DNA from: Chromera velia
Lineage: Eukaryota > Sar > Chromeraceae
Reading direction: 5' to 3'
Length of the DNA stretch: 39,077 bases
NCBI GenBank assembly: GCA_018398765.1
Contig: JAHBMJ010000575.1
Location: 1 to 39,077, forward strand
In this document: positions 1-11,271 of the stretch, piece by piece
Position numbering within the stretch: position 1 is the first letter of the stretch
How the letters are laid out: every line of letters starts with the position of its first letter
Position numbers and translations under genes: made by a program
The notes under the pieces: generated by a model
Told to the model about the DNA's origin: nothing
The model's input: the letters and a program-made list of their open reading frames with translations, nothing else
Database searches by the model: none

Positions 1-364
1 CCTGTCTGTCCGAAAGAAAGGAAGCGATTCGGAAAAAGTGAAGTGAAGAAAAGACGATATAGTCTGTCTGTCTGTCTGTCAGTGCAATGTTGGATCAGGG
101 GGTGATTGTAAGGGCTCAGGGTGCATTGGCCCGCCGCCCGACCCGCCGCCGCATCTTAGTGAGATATGTGGCGTGGGCGCGCTTCGTGCATTGAATTAAT
201 TCAGAGTGAGATTGACAGTTGGATACAACAACAGCGAACAACAGACTGAATAGTAGGAGAGGAGGAGCATTCCCTCTCTGTCAGTTCTCTCTCCATGAAA
301 TGATCAGATCAAGTATTCTCTATTAGAGTCATATACCCTTACAATTCGTATGTATGTGTGTACG

Positions 365-420
<56 letters not shown>

Positions 421-430
421 GTGCTCGCAG
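1..430 (+). other. Intron (3' part) of the gene ending at 636
   Basis: This stretch has no convincing reading frame of its own. It opens with a GTCT-rich block that resembles the block inside the dioxygenase intron near 4081-4200, including a shared stretch reading GAAAGAAAGGAAGCG. It closes with a (TC)n-(TG)n microsatellite (about 365-421) followed by a CTCGCAG acceptor ending at 430. The arrangement of pyrimidine-rich microsatellite plus acceptor matches the proven introns elsewhere in the window. The donor lies outside the window. Confidence 0.55.
365..421 (+). repeat. Compound (TC)n-(TG)n microsatellite
   Basis: About 14 TC units are followed directly by about 14 TG units. It lies just upstream of the acceptor at 430 and probably serves as its polypyrimidine tract. 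The same TC-then-TG architecture recurs at about 6043-6098. Confidence 0.9.
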
Positions 431-636
431 CAAGCATGCCTCCAGCAGTCCAGATTCCTTCCCAACAACAGTCTCAGGCTCAGCCCATGGGGTCTCCTCC
501 TTTCCACCATCACCCTGCGTATGCGTTCGCACCTCCACAGCAACAACTTGGGACGCACTCGGCTGCTTCGGGTACCTATGCCCATCCCCATCATATTCCT
601 CCTACTTGGGTGTCCTACGGCTATCCGATGCAGTAA
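431..636 (+). CDS. Terminal exon of a Gln/Pro/His-rich protein (5' part outside window)
   Basis: The exon follows the acceptor ending at 430 and reads to a TAA at 634-636. The best frame gives about 67 residues rich in Q, P, H, A and Y, starting ASMPPAVQIP and ending PTWVSYGYPMQ. The other two frames are also partly open, but they give the C/S/L-rich output of shifted frames. A low-complexity Q/P/H/Y-rich C-terminus is common in transcriptional regulators and RNA-binding proteins; no domain is visible here, so no function is assigned. The codon at the junction is split, with two bases in this exon. An AATAAA lies at 852-857, about 215 bp after the stop, which fits a 3' UTR. The exon call rests on acceptor, composition and poly(A) signal. 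Confidence 0.45.
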
Positions 637-851
637 ATGCATCGTATTGAAACATCTGTTGTCTGTTTTGCCAGCATCTGTATGCAGTGTAAATACATAC
701 AAAAGGATTGAACTTAAACCGGGTTTGAAAAGGCATAAAATTGGGTTGTCATCATTGTGAATTCATTCCTGGATTCATTTACGCATACTTTATTTCACAA
801 AATTTACATTTCCCCCCCGCTAATCCTATGATATACAATCTTGTAGTATTA

Positions 852-857
852 AATAAA
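852..857 (+). terminator. AATAAA poly(A) signal of the gene ending at 636
   Basis: A perfect AATAAA hexamer in AT-rich sequence about 215 bp past the stop codon, in the right orientation for the Q/P/H-rich gene. Confidence 0.45.
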
Positions 858-1639
858 GCTGTTTTTAGAGCTAGTAAAATGTGTAACTATTAAGATAAGA
901 TAAGTGATTTAGTGTTGCCCTAGAGCACCGTCGCCGTTTTGTCTTATAGAGGTCGCCCCCGCATAGGATTTATGTTTCGGATCACCCCCTAGGTCACCCT
1001 GTGGTCCACTGCTAGGTAGATTACCTTTCTTTTCTTTTCAGTTACTATCAGTTACCTAATTTAAGGCTGGTCATTAATTAAATGTTTTTCTTGTTTTAAA
1101 AATACACAAACAAAGGCTAGAACAAAGGGCTGTAAACTAGTTTGAAAATCGATTATCGAGGAAATTTATGTACTCTGCACTCATTAATTGATATTAATTG
1201 TATCGATGCTACCCGGTGTTGCGTAGTGCTGCGACGTGTAGCGACGTGCTATGAACATCCGAACTCCTCATTCAGTCAAAAATAGTCAAAAATACATTAT
1301 GTGGGACATTCTGTCATGATTCTGAGACGACACAGCATACAATGCCGCTAAATGCTACCATTTTGAGCCGTGCGGCTGTGTGCCCCACCGCCGTCACGGG
1401 CTGAGCAGCCCCCCGATGGGCCTGATCGATTAATGCAGATTAAGTAAGATTAAGGTGACAGACACATATAGATGCAACATGACGGTTAACTTCCCGGGTT
1501 AAGTATATGATTGTGGGGTATTGTGGGGTAACTATGAGCTATACACTATATTTCCTGTAGTTTTCCCCCTGTTATTTAAATTTGAACTAAAGGAGGGGAG
1601 GCGGGTGGGGCATGCTCTTAAGTTTAGCTAGCATGCTCT
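858..1639. other. Intergenic, no gene seen
   Basis: AT-rich sequence with stops in all frames. It holds a short direct repeat of GTATTGTGGG near 1513-1530 and two GCGACGTG copies near 1230-1250. I see no coding potential, tRNA or transposon ends. Confidence 0.5.
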
Positions 1640-1935
1640 AGAGCCTAGAGAGGGGCAGCGGAAGTTTTTCTAGATGCCCAGGGCTTTCGCAGAGCGTAGC
1701 AGAGCGCCGGGGAGGGGGGGGAGGTCCGGAAGAGATCGGAAAAGTGCCTGAAATGGCCGGGGGCCGGCGACTGTAAAAGTGTGGCCGGTGCTTCGGTCTT
1801 TTTCGGGGTTCCGCTCTCCGAGGGCCGGGCGGCGCGCGCGGGCCTCGGGCTCCTCCCCGGCGAAGCCCATGCACCGGGGCCATGGCCAAGCGTAAGAGCC
1901 TGCATGAACACCGTGGGTGTTAACCCTCAATCATC
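1640..1935 (+). promoter_or_regulatory. GC- and CpG-rich island upstream of the dioxygenase gene
   Basis: Composition changes abruptly from the AT-rich flank to a GC-rich, CpG-rich block (densest at about 1690-1890) that ends just before the first in-frame ATG of the dioxygenase. A promoter or 5' UTR is the simplest reading. An alternative is a short first coding exon: an ATG at 1781 is open for 37 codons to a GTAAGA donor at 1892, in phase with an acceptor at 1941. That would need a 50-nt intron, far shorter than the others here, so I do not favour it. Confidence 0.35.
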
Positions 1936-2952
1936 ATGCAGTATATCATCAGTACAATCATCATGACGTGTAATCCATTCGTTCGACAATGTTCGACAAG
2001 TAACTGTGGGATTAAGAAAAAACAACCGTGTCGATTGACAAGAGTCACCAAAGATTTTTGGCCACCCTCTGTTTTTAACCCCTCAAAAGAGCAGCCTTTT
2101 GGTACCGTTCGAAAACTTGCAGTGCTGCCCGCTCGAGAGGAGAACATGGAAACTCCGTCATCCTCTTGCAAAGATTGTCACTCCCAGACAAAACTGGGAG
2201 GCCCTGCGTGTTGGACTTCTGAGGAGCTCTTGAAGAGCCCCTTCTGGGGAATGAGACTGACCGAAACGGAACTTCAGGAGCTGCACGAGGCTCTCACCAT
2301 CGCAGAGCCCTTGGTTGAGTGGTCGGAAAAGAAAGAGTCCGATGTCGCTGCAGTGCCGTTGAACGTTTCGAAAGAGATTTTTCCTCTCAACGCGCTTGCT
2401 AGGCGACTTGCAGACGTCTCCGAGGAATTGGAACACGGGAAGGGCGTAGTGATGATTGAGAATATTCCCGTAGACAGATATTCTCTCGACCAGTTGGGAA
2501 TCATTTATCTTGGAATGAGCTGCTACATCGGACACGTAGTCCTGCAGTCTTCATCTGGACTCCGGTCGAAATCGCGGGGGTTTAGTATGCCCCTCGGTTT
2601 CATTCGCGCAGAGATGACAGGGAAGACGCCTCTGAATGGCAAGCAGGCGAACAACTACTTCCGTCTACATACCGACAGGTCGCCCGGCATATATGTTTAA
2701 ATCGAGAGAGACGGGACATGAGAGAGAGAAACAAATTCGTACCATGTGTGCGTAGGTAGGGGAAAAGTCAGAAAACGCAGAAAGCAAACTTCTTGCAGAG
2801 TCGAAGAGAAAACAAACCTCTTGCAGAGTTGTCGCAGCGAAGTCCTCTGCCCTTTCGTGCCTGTCTGCGGGGGGGGCGGGGGGAGGGGGTACGTCAAAAG
2901 TCCGTCCGTCTCTCTCGATCGATCCACGGACGGAGAGGAGTGAAGAGGAGAA

Positions 2953-2992
<40 letters not shown>

Positions 2993-4214
2993 CGTGCACG
3001 TGTCCAGATGTTGCGGATGGATTGATCTTTTCGTGTCAAAAGGTAGACTGGAAACATTCGCCCCTCTCTGCCTCCCTCCATCCGATTTATTGTGCTTGCT
3101 GTGTGTGCTCTATCTCCTCCATGCATGCAGGTGTGACGTGATCTCTCTTCTCTCGATCCGGACAGCCTCGAGGGGTGGGCAGGCAAGAGTTGCTTCGGCT
3201 GTGGCGATTCACGATGCGATGGTGGAGAGAGCCCCCCACCTTGTTCCCAAACTCTACGAGCCCGTTCCCCGAATCTGGGAGGGCGGCAGCGGGGTGATCT
3301 CTCTACCCGTTTGGGACACGCTCGCTGATGGACGTTTCACCACCCAAATTTCTCCCAGCTACATCGAGAACGCCCAGCACGTGAACGGAGTTGCGAGACT
3401 TGACGGAGAGACCATCGAGGCCATCGATCTCGTTGAGGAGATCGGCCTTGAGCTCGGTCACTCGTTTGTCCAGACTCCGGGCATGCTGACTTTCCTGAAC
3501 AATCACATGGTCTACCACGGCCGCACTGCGTGGAAGCACGAGAGTGATGCGGAGGGACGGGATGGCCTCAACAACGGCCGCCTGCTCCTCCGCACGTGGA
3601 TCTCCCCGTTCAACTCTAGGGCTCTGCCCTCTGAGGGTGCCCATGCGGAGAGCTACAGGGTGATGTGGGGGGATGTGAGGGCGGGAGCAGCGAGGGGCGG
3701 CCTCGAGCCAGCGCTTGCTGCCGGGATCACCCAGAAGGCCCCAGAACTCGTCGAGGCATATGCTTCTGGGAAGGCCCAATACTACGGTCAGTGAGTGAGT
3801 CAGTGAGTCAGGCAGTGAGTGTGCACGTTGTTGATTTGGCTTGGTGCTGCAGTTACGTGCACGACCTCTGCTCTGTCGATCTCTTCGGCATGCCTGAGGG
3901 TTCGTTCTGCTCTTTCTTTCGTCGTTCATATCTCTGCCTGTACGTGTGTCTGCATACTGACATGTACAGAGCAAAAGAAAGATGGGCGTCTTCAAGGGTG
4001 CCGGGATGTAGTTTGCCACGTTTCTTGGTCTACCTCTTTGTGTGGCCTGCCTTTATTCCCTCTTCTTTTCGTTTTGGCCTGTCTGCCTGTCCGCCTGCTT
4101 GTCTGTCTGTCTGGAAGAGGAAAAGGAAAGAAAAGTTTGTCTGTCTGAAAGAAAGGAAGCGAAAAAGTACAACAAGGAAAAGACGATGCAGTCTTTCTGT
4201 CTAAAAAACATAAA

Positions 4215-4251
<37 letters not shown>

Positions 4252-5345
4252 GAAAAAGAGGGAGAAGAAGAAGAAACATATAGTCTGTCTGTCTGTCAAA
4301 CATATAGTCTGTCTGTCTGTCATGAAGAAAAGGAGGGAGAAGAAGAAGAAACACACAGTCTGTCTGTCTGTCTGTCTGCTTCTAGCGACATCCCCCACCG
4401 AGCTTCCACGCATGACCAAGAGCATCAAAACCCGTCCCCTTCAGAACAGGAATCCTGAGAGAGAGAAGAGGTTCTGGAGAAGGTTTTCCGCCCCACCAGC
4501 ACTGTCGCTCTTTCGGTATGGGACTTTGAGAGTTTCGTTACCGCCGAAAGAGTCGTCCAGCAAGATACGAAGACACAGAAAGCATCAGAAGAATCCCCCT
4601 CCGCAGGGGCGCCCCCCCACCCCTGTCTAAAGACCATGACGGTGCCGGTCCCCACGTGCAGTTTTCCTTCTTTTTTTATTTATTTGTTGAATTTTCTTGT
4701 CTTGTCTTCTTTTCTTCTCTTTCTTGTCTTGAGTGGAAGCAGCAGAGGAGTAGCGTGTGAAACCAGTGATCACGTGAAAGTCTGTCGGGAGGTGGAGAGG
4801 CAAGGGGCGCTTAACTCTTACCTTTCGGGCCCCTGCCCACGCTCTTTGATTGTTGGTGCTGTTCTTTTGTCTTTATTCTTTCTTTCTTTTTGTCTGTTGT
4901 GTTCATGAAGAAAAGGAGGGAGAAGAAGAAGAAACATATGGTCTGTCTGTCTGTCTGAAGAAGAGGAGGGAAAGAAACCATATAGTCTGTCTGAAGAAAC
5001 ATATGGTCTGTCTGTCTTTTTCTCCGTCTGTCTAGTCTGTCCGATTTGAGAATGAGTCAAGAAAAGGAAGAAAGGAAAAGAAAGAGCACACAGGTTGCCT
5101 CTCTCTATATATACACATACATATACATACATACATACATACATACATCTGGTTCCTCTGATCATGCAGGCATGTATAAGAGGTCATACGAAGGAGAGGA
5201 TGTCTTGGGTGACTTCGTTGGTGGGAGCGTGAGTACGGGGATGATTGGGGGAGTGGGGGAGGTTGGGGTGGAAGGAGGAGGAGGGATGGAGGAAAGGACG
5301 AACACTCTGGCCTCGCTGCTGTCCCACAAGACAGGAGCGGTGTGA
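1936..5345 (+). CDS. TfdA/TauD-family Fe(II)/2-oxoglutarate-dependent dioxygenase
   Basis: Exons are 1936-2678, 3131-3786 and probably 5170-5345 (524 codons plus stop). Reading through the last donor instead gives a 468-residue form ending at 3794. Members of PF02668 couple 2-oxoglutarate decarboxylation to hydroxylation of small acids such as taurine, 2,4-D or carnitine precursors; the substrate here is unknown. The iron-binding HTD triad start is H245-D247 at the end of exon 1. Splicing continues it as HTDRCDVISL, the usual block after the motif. The second histidine is H377 in VYHGRTAW, and the 2-oxoglutarate arginine is R398 or R402 in GRLLLRTW. The N-terminal WTSEELLKSPFW region also fits the family. 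Phase matches at both junctions, and the second restores a Gly codon (YYG then MYKRS). An in-frame TAA at 1921 bounds the start; ATGs at 1963 and 2146 are alternatives. Exon 3 is less certain than exons 1-2. Confidence 0.82.
2679..3130 (+). other. Intron 1 of the dioxygenase gene
   Basis: The donor ACAG|GTCGCC and acceptor GCATGCAG|GTGTG join to regenerate the Arg codon after the HTD motif. The 452-nt intron carries a (GT)n microsatellite at about 2955-2989. Confidence 0.85.
4081..5040 (+). repeat. GTCT arrays with an interspersed ~40-bp composite unit
   Basis: Runs of GTCTGTCT alternate with a purine-rich block reading GAAGAAAAGGAGGGAGAAGA followed by AACATATAGTCTGTC. Good copies start near 4249, 4321 and 4906, with shorter versions near 4958 and 4994. 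Related sequence sits at 1-90 in the upstream gene's intron, so the unit is dispersed and not confined to one array. Confidence 0.8.
5111..5148 (+). repeat. (CATA)n microsatellite
   Basis: About seven ATAC/CATA units lie some 20 bp upstream of the acceptor used by the probable third dioxygenase exon. Confidence 0.85.
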
Positions 5346-6064
5346 TGTCATGTGATGTGATGTGAATTGATCTGCATGGGGGGAATGTATGAGCACAAAG
5401 AGCAAACGAAGAGGGAAATGTAAATAACGTCGTGTGTGTCAGATTCTCATCTGACATTCAGCAGGTCCCCTTCTGCCTCTAACGCGTCCCCGCAGGCGGT
5501 GCGTACGGGAGAAGACAGGAGAAGAGAAGAGAAGAAAAGAGAGAAGAGGTTTGCAGGAGAGAACAAACGTCAAGCAAAGAAAACACGACGAAGGACAGCA
5601 TAGCAGTGAGAAACAAAGGTTCCTCGACTCTCCCCTGTACCATAACCATCAAACAAGGCGAAAAGGAGAAAAGGAAACCCAGATTGTCTTAAATGCAGGG
5701 TGCGGTGGGTGATCTTCATTTTGATCTAGCTGTTTTGTCTGTCTGTCCTGTGTATGATGCTGCATGCAACTTGATGGACCTGAACGCGTTGATGTCATTC
5801 CGGTTTCTCTCTACACATGTGGCGTGTGTAGGTCCATCGCCTTGAGAGAGAGAGAGAGAGGGTGAGGGCGAGGATGCATCGTCGAAACTTCCTTCCCTAC
5901 CGCAATGGCGCATTCCCTGCATGCCGTGGAAGGGATCTCTCCCGCAAGGCCCCCCTTTTGTTCCTTTTACTTACCCTTTCAATTCTAATTCCATCTCTCC
6001 TTCTCCGTTGGTTTGTTTGTACTCTTTCTTTCTTTCTTTTTCCTCTCTCTCTCTCTCTCACTGT

Positions 6065-6102
<38 letters not shown>

Positions 6103-8930
6103 CTCTGCTGCATGGTTTGAAGGAATGGAGGAAGCACAGGAGTCGGGGCAGTAGCGAAGCTGGGAAGGAGCCTGTACAAACAAACAAAGTAAGAACGAAA
6201 CACACAAACAAACAAACAAAGGAAGGAAGAAAGAAAGAAAGAAAGAAACAAACAAAAGAACAAAACAACAAACGCTGAGAGGAAGGGAAGCTGATGGATC
6301 ACTCGATCGATCAGCAGGTCACAGAGGGAGAATGGACTGCCAGGGTGGCCTGATATAAAAGAAAGAAAGAAAGACGGAAAGAACAAATCCATAAGAATTA
6401 TTTGCAAGGAAGAGGAAGAGTATCTCTTTCTCTCTTTATTCATGCGGCGGCGTGCAAACTCATGAATTCAACACAAAATACTTTCTTTCACCAGTTTTGT
6501 TCCTTCTTCGTTCCGTCCTGTCATGTTCTGTCCGGGGAAGGAGATTGTCAGTTGGCTTGCTCCTTCCCTCCTTCCTTGCTTGCTTGACTGTGGCCACTGT
6601 GTGAGTATGAAATTGACCTACCTCCACTCCGTCTGCCAGACGGATCATGCGGTCAAAATAAGAACATCAATGACGAATGCGGGCAGGCAGGGATGCAAGC
6701 ATGCATGCAGGAGAACGGTTTTGAGATTTTGTGAGAAGAGAAGAGAAGAGAAGAGTAGGGGCATTCATGTCACAGCGTTTTCGGGCTTCTGCCTGTCTGT
6801 CTGTCGGTATGCTTGTGAGAGTGCGTGTCTGGCAGGCGGTGCATTTGTAAATGGCAACAAAAGGAGGTGTAGCGTTTCAATGCATGTAGCTGTCCCTCCC
6901 TTCACCAGGCTGTCTGCATTCGGTTCGTTTACGTCTCTCTGCCTGCATGGTTCTTGTTCTTTGATTTTCATGAACGAACACTCAGACAGACAGACACTCG
7001 CATGCATGTGCATGGCTCTGCATGAAGGGGGATGCTCTCTCTCTCTCTCTGTCTGTCTCTCTCTCGGATTGATGCCGGAAGGAAATTAAGGGGAGAGATC
7101 CGCAGAAAGGGACGTGGACAAAGTAAATCTAACAGAAGACGAAATGAAGGGGTGCGCGCATGCGGGCAAAGAGTGCTGCACGATCGAGAGAAAGCGCAGA
7201 AGGGACGGACGTAAAAGATGAATGGAAGGGCCGTTTGGCCTTCCATTTCGTTTCCTTTCTTCATCCATGCGCCAATAAATTTCGATCGTCTATCTTCCTG
7301 CAAGATGCATGTACGTTGTGCAAGCATGAGAAGGAATTCCCTCCCTCGTTCGTTCAATCCTTCCTCCGTCCTCCCTCCGTTCATGCGTCCAACGAGAGAG
7401 AAAGAAACAACGTATTCCTTTGTGTGCTTCTTGCCTCCACTTTCGACCTGCGTGCGTGCCTGTAATGCTTTCTTGAGTTGGTCTTTCCTTTCCTTTCTCT
7501 CTCTCGTGAGTCTGCAAAGACAGACCGCGTTGCGAGAGACGGGAGCGGTGAGTGAAAAGTTTGCAACCAAAAGGAAAACATGGGTGGGTGTGAGGCAGCG
7601 GCCGGTGCTGCCTATCCGCTGCGTGAAGTTCAAAAAGCATGCATGCAGAAGGAAGCCACTCCCTGGCAGGGGGCGGGTAAATAAGAAGGCAGCTAGGAAT
7701 GAAGGATCGACGGCCGGGGATGCCTTTCCTTTCCTTTCCTTTCCTTTCCTTTCTTTTTCAATGAATCAGCTGGCACATGCACCTCCCTCCCTCGGTGGTT
7801 TTGCTTGCAAGGCTGGGTGGGTGTTGATGGTGGTGGTAGTGGGTTGGTTGGTAGCTTTGTTGTCTGACACACGCAGCGGGTTCACGTTTGGCTGTCCGGC
7901 CGTCCAACTGGACATGCAGGCGGCTGACAGACATCAATCGGGACAAACCTGCAGGCTTCTTTCTCTTCCCCTTCTTTTCTTGCTAATGAATATGTGGAAG
8001 AATTCACTCACAGCCCGTCTGTTGATTGTTTGCGCGTTTGATTTTGTCAATTCAATTAAGCGGCCTGCGTACGGAAGTGAAATAAATGCATGGAGGAAAA
8101 CAACTTCAGGCCCCCCCTTTCTCGTCATCGCTGTATGCTTAATTAATTTCACATCAAGTTTTGACTGCATGACTATCGCTGCCTGCCTGTCCCTCCCTTC
8201 CCTTCCCTTCCCTTCCCTAGTGAATGGCTCGCCAGCCTGTCATTTGATTGCATCGTTATGATGCATTTTGGTGCAATCATTCATTCGCCCGTATATGCAC
8301 TTTCCAACCCCCCCCCCCGCCACTTGCTTCCACAGCTTCGCGTAGGTACTTCTGAAAGGCGGGTGGGTAATGCCGTTCTGTTCATCGCACGCGCCGGCAG
8401 ATATTCATTCAAGCGCAGTCCCGTGTGAAATTTTACAAAGGCATCTCACACACATACAACGCGCGTCTGCGTGTGTCTTTCGACGAATCTGTTTAATTCA
8501 TTCTATTGGCACATGCGCATGTGCGCCCATGCATCCATCCATCCGTCGATCCGTCCACGCGCGTGTCTGCATGCTGTTCTTTGGTTTTCGTTCTTCTCCA
8601 CTCCGCTTCTTCATCGATGGAGTCACTTATTTTTCCTTCGTTGAAAAGTAACCACAGGAATTGAGCAGGCAAGATGTTTCCTTCCTGCTTTGACACTGCA
8701 GAACAGGTAGGCAGGAACGAGGAAGAGAGAAGGAGTAAAAGGAGGAAGGAGCTTTTTCTTTGTAGAAGAGATGGAGAATTTTCCAGTCGCAATGTGAAGC
8801 GGGTTCCTCGAGGAGAAATGAAAGATTTGGAACCCGAGTATTTTTCTTTTGCTGTGTTGTTTCAGAATTGCACAGGCACGCTCCATCCACACTCAATTGC
8901 TTCCCCTTTGCTGCAATAACCATACCGATC
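5346..8930. other. Intergenic, microsatellite-rich, no gene recognised
   Basis: Contains (GA)n near 5843-5860, the compound TC/TG array, GAAA runs near 6220-6250 and 6358-6375, CTTTC repeats near 7722-7752 and CCCTT repeats near 8191-8217. Open frames here are long only where such repeats lack stops and translate to S/L/F- or R/E/K-rich strings. No domain, splice-phase chain or RNA gene could be supported. Confidence 0.55.
6043..6098 (+). repeat. Compound (TC)n-(TG)n microsatellite
   Basis: A TC run, a short interruption, then about 17 TG units. It copies the layout of the array at 365-421, which lies before a splice acceptor, so it may mark an unrecognised + strand intron. I could not find a matching exon with confidence. 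Confidence 0.85.
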
Positions 8931-8940
8931 GATCTGCAGA

Positions 8941-9045
8941 TGAACATCAAGGACGTGTCCAGCAAAGCCGAACGGTCGATGTTCACGGGACGGGACGAAT
9001 TCAGTAGTCGAAGTGTGATGATCTTTTCGCCCTTTTTTTTTTTCT
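8941..9045 (+). CDS. Possible exon of an unrecognised gene
   Basis: After an acceptor-like CGATCTGCAG ending at 8940, the frame starts ATGAACATCAAGG and reads MNIKDVSSKAERSMFTGRDE. It has GC-rich third positions unlike its surroundings, and the frame continues into a hydrophobic, poly-T-derived stretch. No donor, partner exon or family is identified, so this is a weak call. Confidence 0.15.
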
Positions 9046-9169
9046 GTGTGATTTGGTCGTTCTTCTTCTTTTGTGCTTTCACAAACTACATGCGCTGTTT
9101 TCCCACCTCGGATGGATGCAGTCGTCCTCTGTTCTTCGCAGTCTCTTTCCTAGTCTCTTTCACGTTTTG

Positions 9170-10956
9170 AATGAGACGCAAGTCCCGTGCTAAGCTAGGC
9201 AGTCAGTTTTGAATCATGAATCGAAGGTGAAAACTTCATCTCATTGTTCTAGTCATTGTTTTTCCGTTTGGATCAGTGCCTCGTGAAAAACAAAAATTCT
9301 ATAGCCGAAATTGAGGTCACCCTATGTGGGGCATTATCATCATTAATAATTATCACTATTATCATTATTGATCGGTCCATACGTCATCATCATACGACGT
9401 GCCATACCTTATCGCCGTCAGTCCATTTCTGAACTTCTAGCGTTAGTACCAAGACATGGGTCAGTCATGGTACCTAGCATGATACTGGGATCAGCCAGTC
9501 TTCCCTATATACTAGTATATAGGAGAAAACACATGCATGCAGAAACCTTAGTTCAAACCTAGAAATGCAAGACTAGATGCAAGAACGAATCAATCTAAAT
9601 CAATCAATCAATCTATCCTTCCCGGCAATACAAGTGATTGACTTTCAACCAAACATGTTAACTGCTCATCTTATCTGAACATGGCCTCGGCTTCCAGTCT
9701 GAGCTGTTGTGACACAGTTGTGATAGCTTGGGAAGTGTCAGGTCGATCGGAGCCATGCGACATCCTTCTTACAGGCTTCTCTCCGTTTGTATCCATCTGC
9801 TTTATTTAATTGTTTTATCCTTTTTTATATGATTAGCTGTATGTATACAGAGCTGTCGACAGTGTGTATTGCCATTTGCGCCGTGCCATGACAATTGTAG
9901 ACATACCCAGGGCGGAAACCTCTTCAAATCACGCTCCCAGATTTTTGTCGTCTCCTCGGATTTTCTTTATTAATAAATATAGATTCAAAATGCTTTGTCT
10001 TCTCAAAACTGGCTGCATATGGCCATCAGCGCGGCTTGTGTAGTGGACACTGAAAGAAGAGGGTAGAATACTAGGTAGAAGAGGAAAACCTGGTCCGATC
10101 AAAGGCTGGCATCGATCCCTAGTGACATCTACCCCTATGCAGGCGTATGCAAACATACGTATAGTGCTTAGCCGTGTTACGGCCTGTATACTAGGCCGTG
10201 TGAGAAGGCACCGTTGCCTGGACCGTTGTTTTGAGTTTGTACAGTGTATAGTACAGTGTTGCCAACTCAGTTTACAGGCGTCTCCTCAGTTACATCTAGA
10301 TAAGGTTTAAGTCCGTCTCTCATGGTTGTCTTCTTCTATAGTGAGAGAGTAATATGATAGATCTGTTCGATCTGTTTCTGAGTCACTGCATACAGAGCTG
10401 CTCAAAGGTCTTTATGCACAATGTGTATGTCTTCACGCTTCTTGTACACGGCGACAGTACAGCTATTTCAACCTTGCGAAAGGTCTCATTAGCAGGATTC
10501 AAAGACTCGATCCGTCATGTATCATTGCATTAGCAAGAAAGGAGGCACACAACTTGATCAATCTATTGGGTATCCAAAATTGAGCTAGTAGGTGCTTTAC
10601 CGATTCGATAGCATTTAATGCGTTACTTCTCCTACATACTCTCAGTTGTCTTTTTTTATGATACTACGTGGGACTCCTTGTGCCGAAGTGAGTAAAAGAG
10701 AGCGGACTCTTTATACAATTTTGGAGAATTCACTGTCACTGACAAGGCCTGAGGCTGGCAAATGTGCCAACAACTGTAGGGATTTGGAAGGATCACAATA
10801 ACCTAAGCAATGACTGTGGCAGTGTGGCTCAGCCTTTACAGCTAGTACATGACTGCATGACTTTCAATAAAAATACATAAACTATATAATTAAAGGAGAC
10901 ACTCAACGTCGATCAGTACATGTGGTGTTAGGCCAAGGCTCGGATTCAATATATAT
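9170..10956. other. AT-rich intergenic sequence, nothing recognised
   Basis: Composition turns AT-rich with frequent stops. Short TTATCATTATT-type and AATC repeats occur near 9335-9370 and 9596-9612. No ORF above about 75 codons, no RNA gene and no transposon ends were seen. Confidence 0.5.
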
Positions 10957-11271
10957 TGTAACATAATCAGTAGTCTAGCGGTAACGGAGCTCATATTCCA
11001 AGGCATAAAAGTAACGACACGAAGAAGGAGTGAACGGTTGGCTTGTTCTAGAAATGTTCATCCTAGAAGTCCTACTTCAAAGTCCGGTTCTCCTGATAGT
11101 CAATCTGGATGCCATGAATATAGGCCATCCTGAAGCTATATCGATTGGAGTGGCTACGGACGTGCGCGTTTCCGCTCAGTCCCATAAGGCAGGCTCATGC
11201 GTTCTCTCAACGCCACTGACCGGCCCACGCCAACGCTTAGAGGCGGCGCGGCTACAAGCATTCATGTCACA
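10957..11271 (-). repeat. Left LTR (3' LTR if element is minus)
   Basis: This 315-bp repeat aligns along its full length to 14610-14925. By eye there are about 24 transitions, one transversion and one single-base indel, about 92% identity. It contains a tRNA-A-box-like stretch (GTCTAGCGGTAACGG). Confidence 0.75.

Larger units (their letters stand above)
3787..5169 (+). other. Probable intron 2 of the dioxygenase gene, GTCT-repeat rich
   Basis: Donor TACG|GTCAGT and acceptor CATGCAG|GCATG are in phase. The 1,383-nt segment is dominated by GTCT tetranucleotide arrays and a composite repeat. A second in-phase acceptor, GCTTCTAG at 4379-4386, would add a basic, proline-rich tail ending at 4630; it is a possible alternative exon but looks less protein-like. 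Confidence 0.5.

Noticed and set aside
3819-4148. Cys/Leu-rich + strand frame after the dioxygenase stop
   Set aside because: No motif; composition of GTCT-rich intronic DNA read in a chance frame.
7218-8261. 347-codon open frame on the + strand
   Set aside because: Composition is that of translated intergenic and CTTTC-repeat DNA (S/L/F/C-rich), with no domain, no splice context and equally open neighbouring frames.
10962-11040. tRNA A-box-like sequence suggesting a SINE
   Set aside because: The repeat has TG...CA ends, exactly two copies bounding a 3.3-kb interior and a 5-bp target duplication, so it is an LTR. No matching B box or A-rich tail is present.
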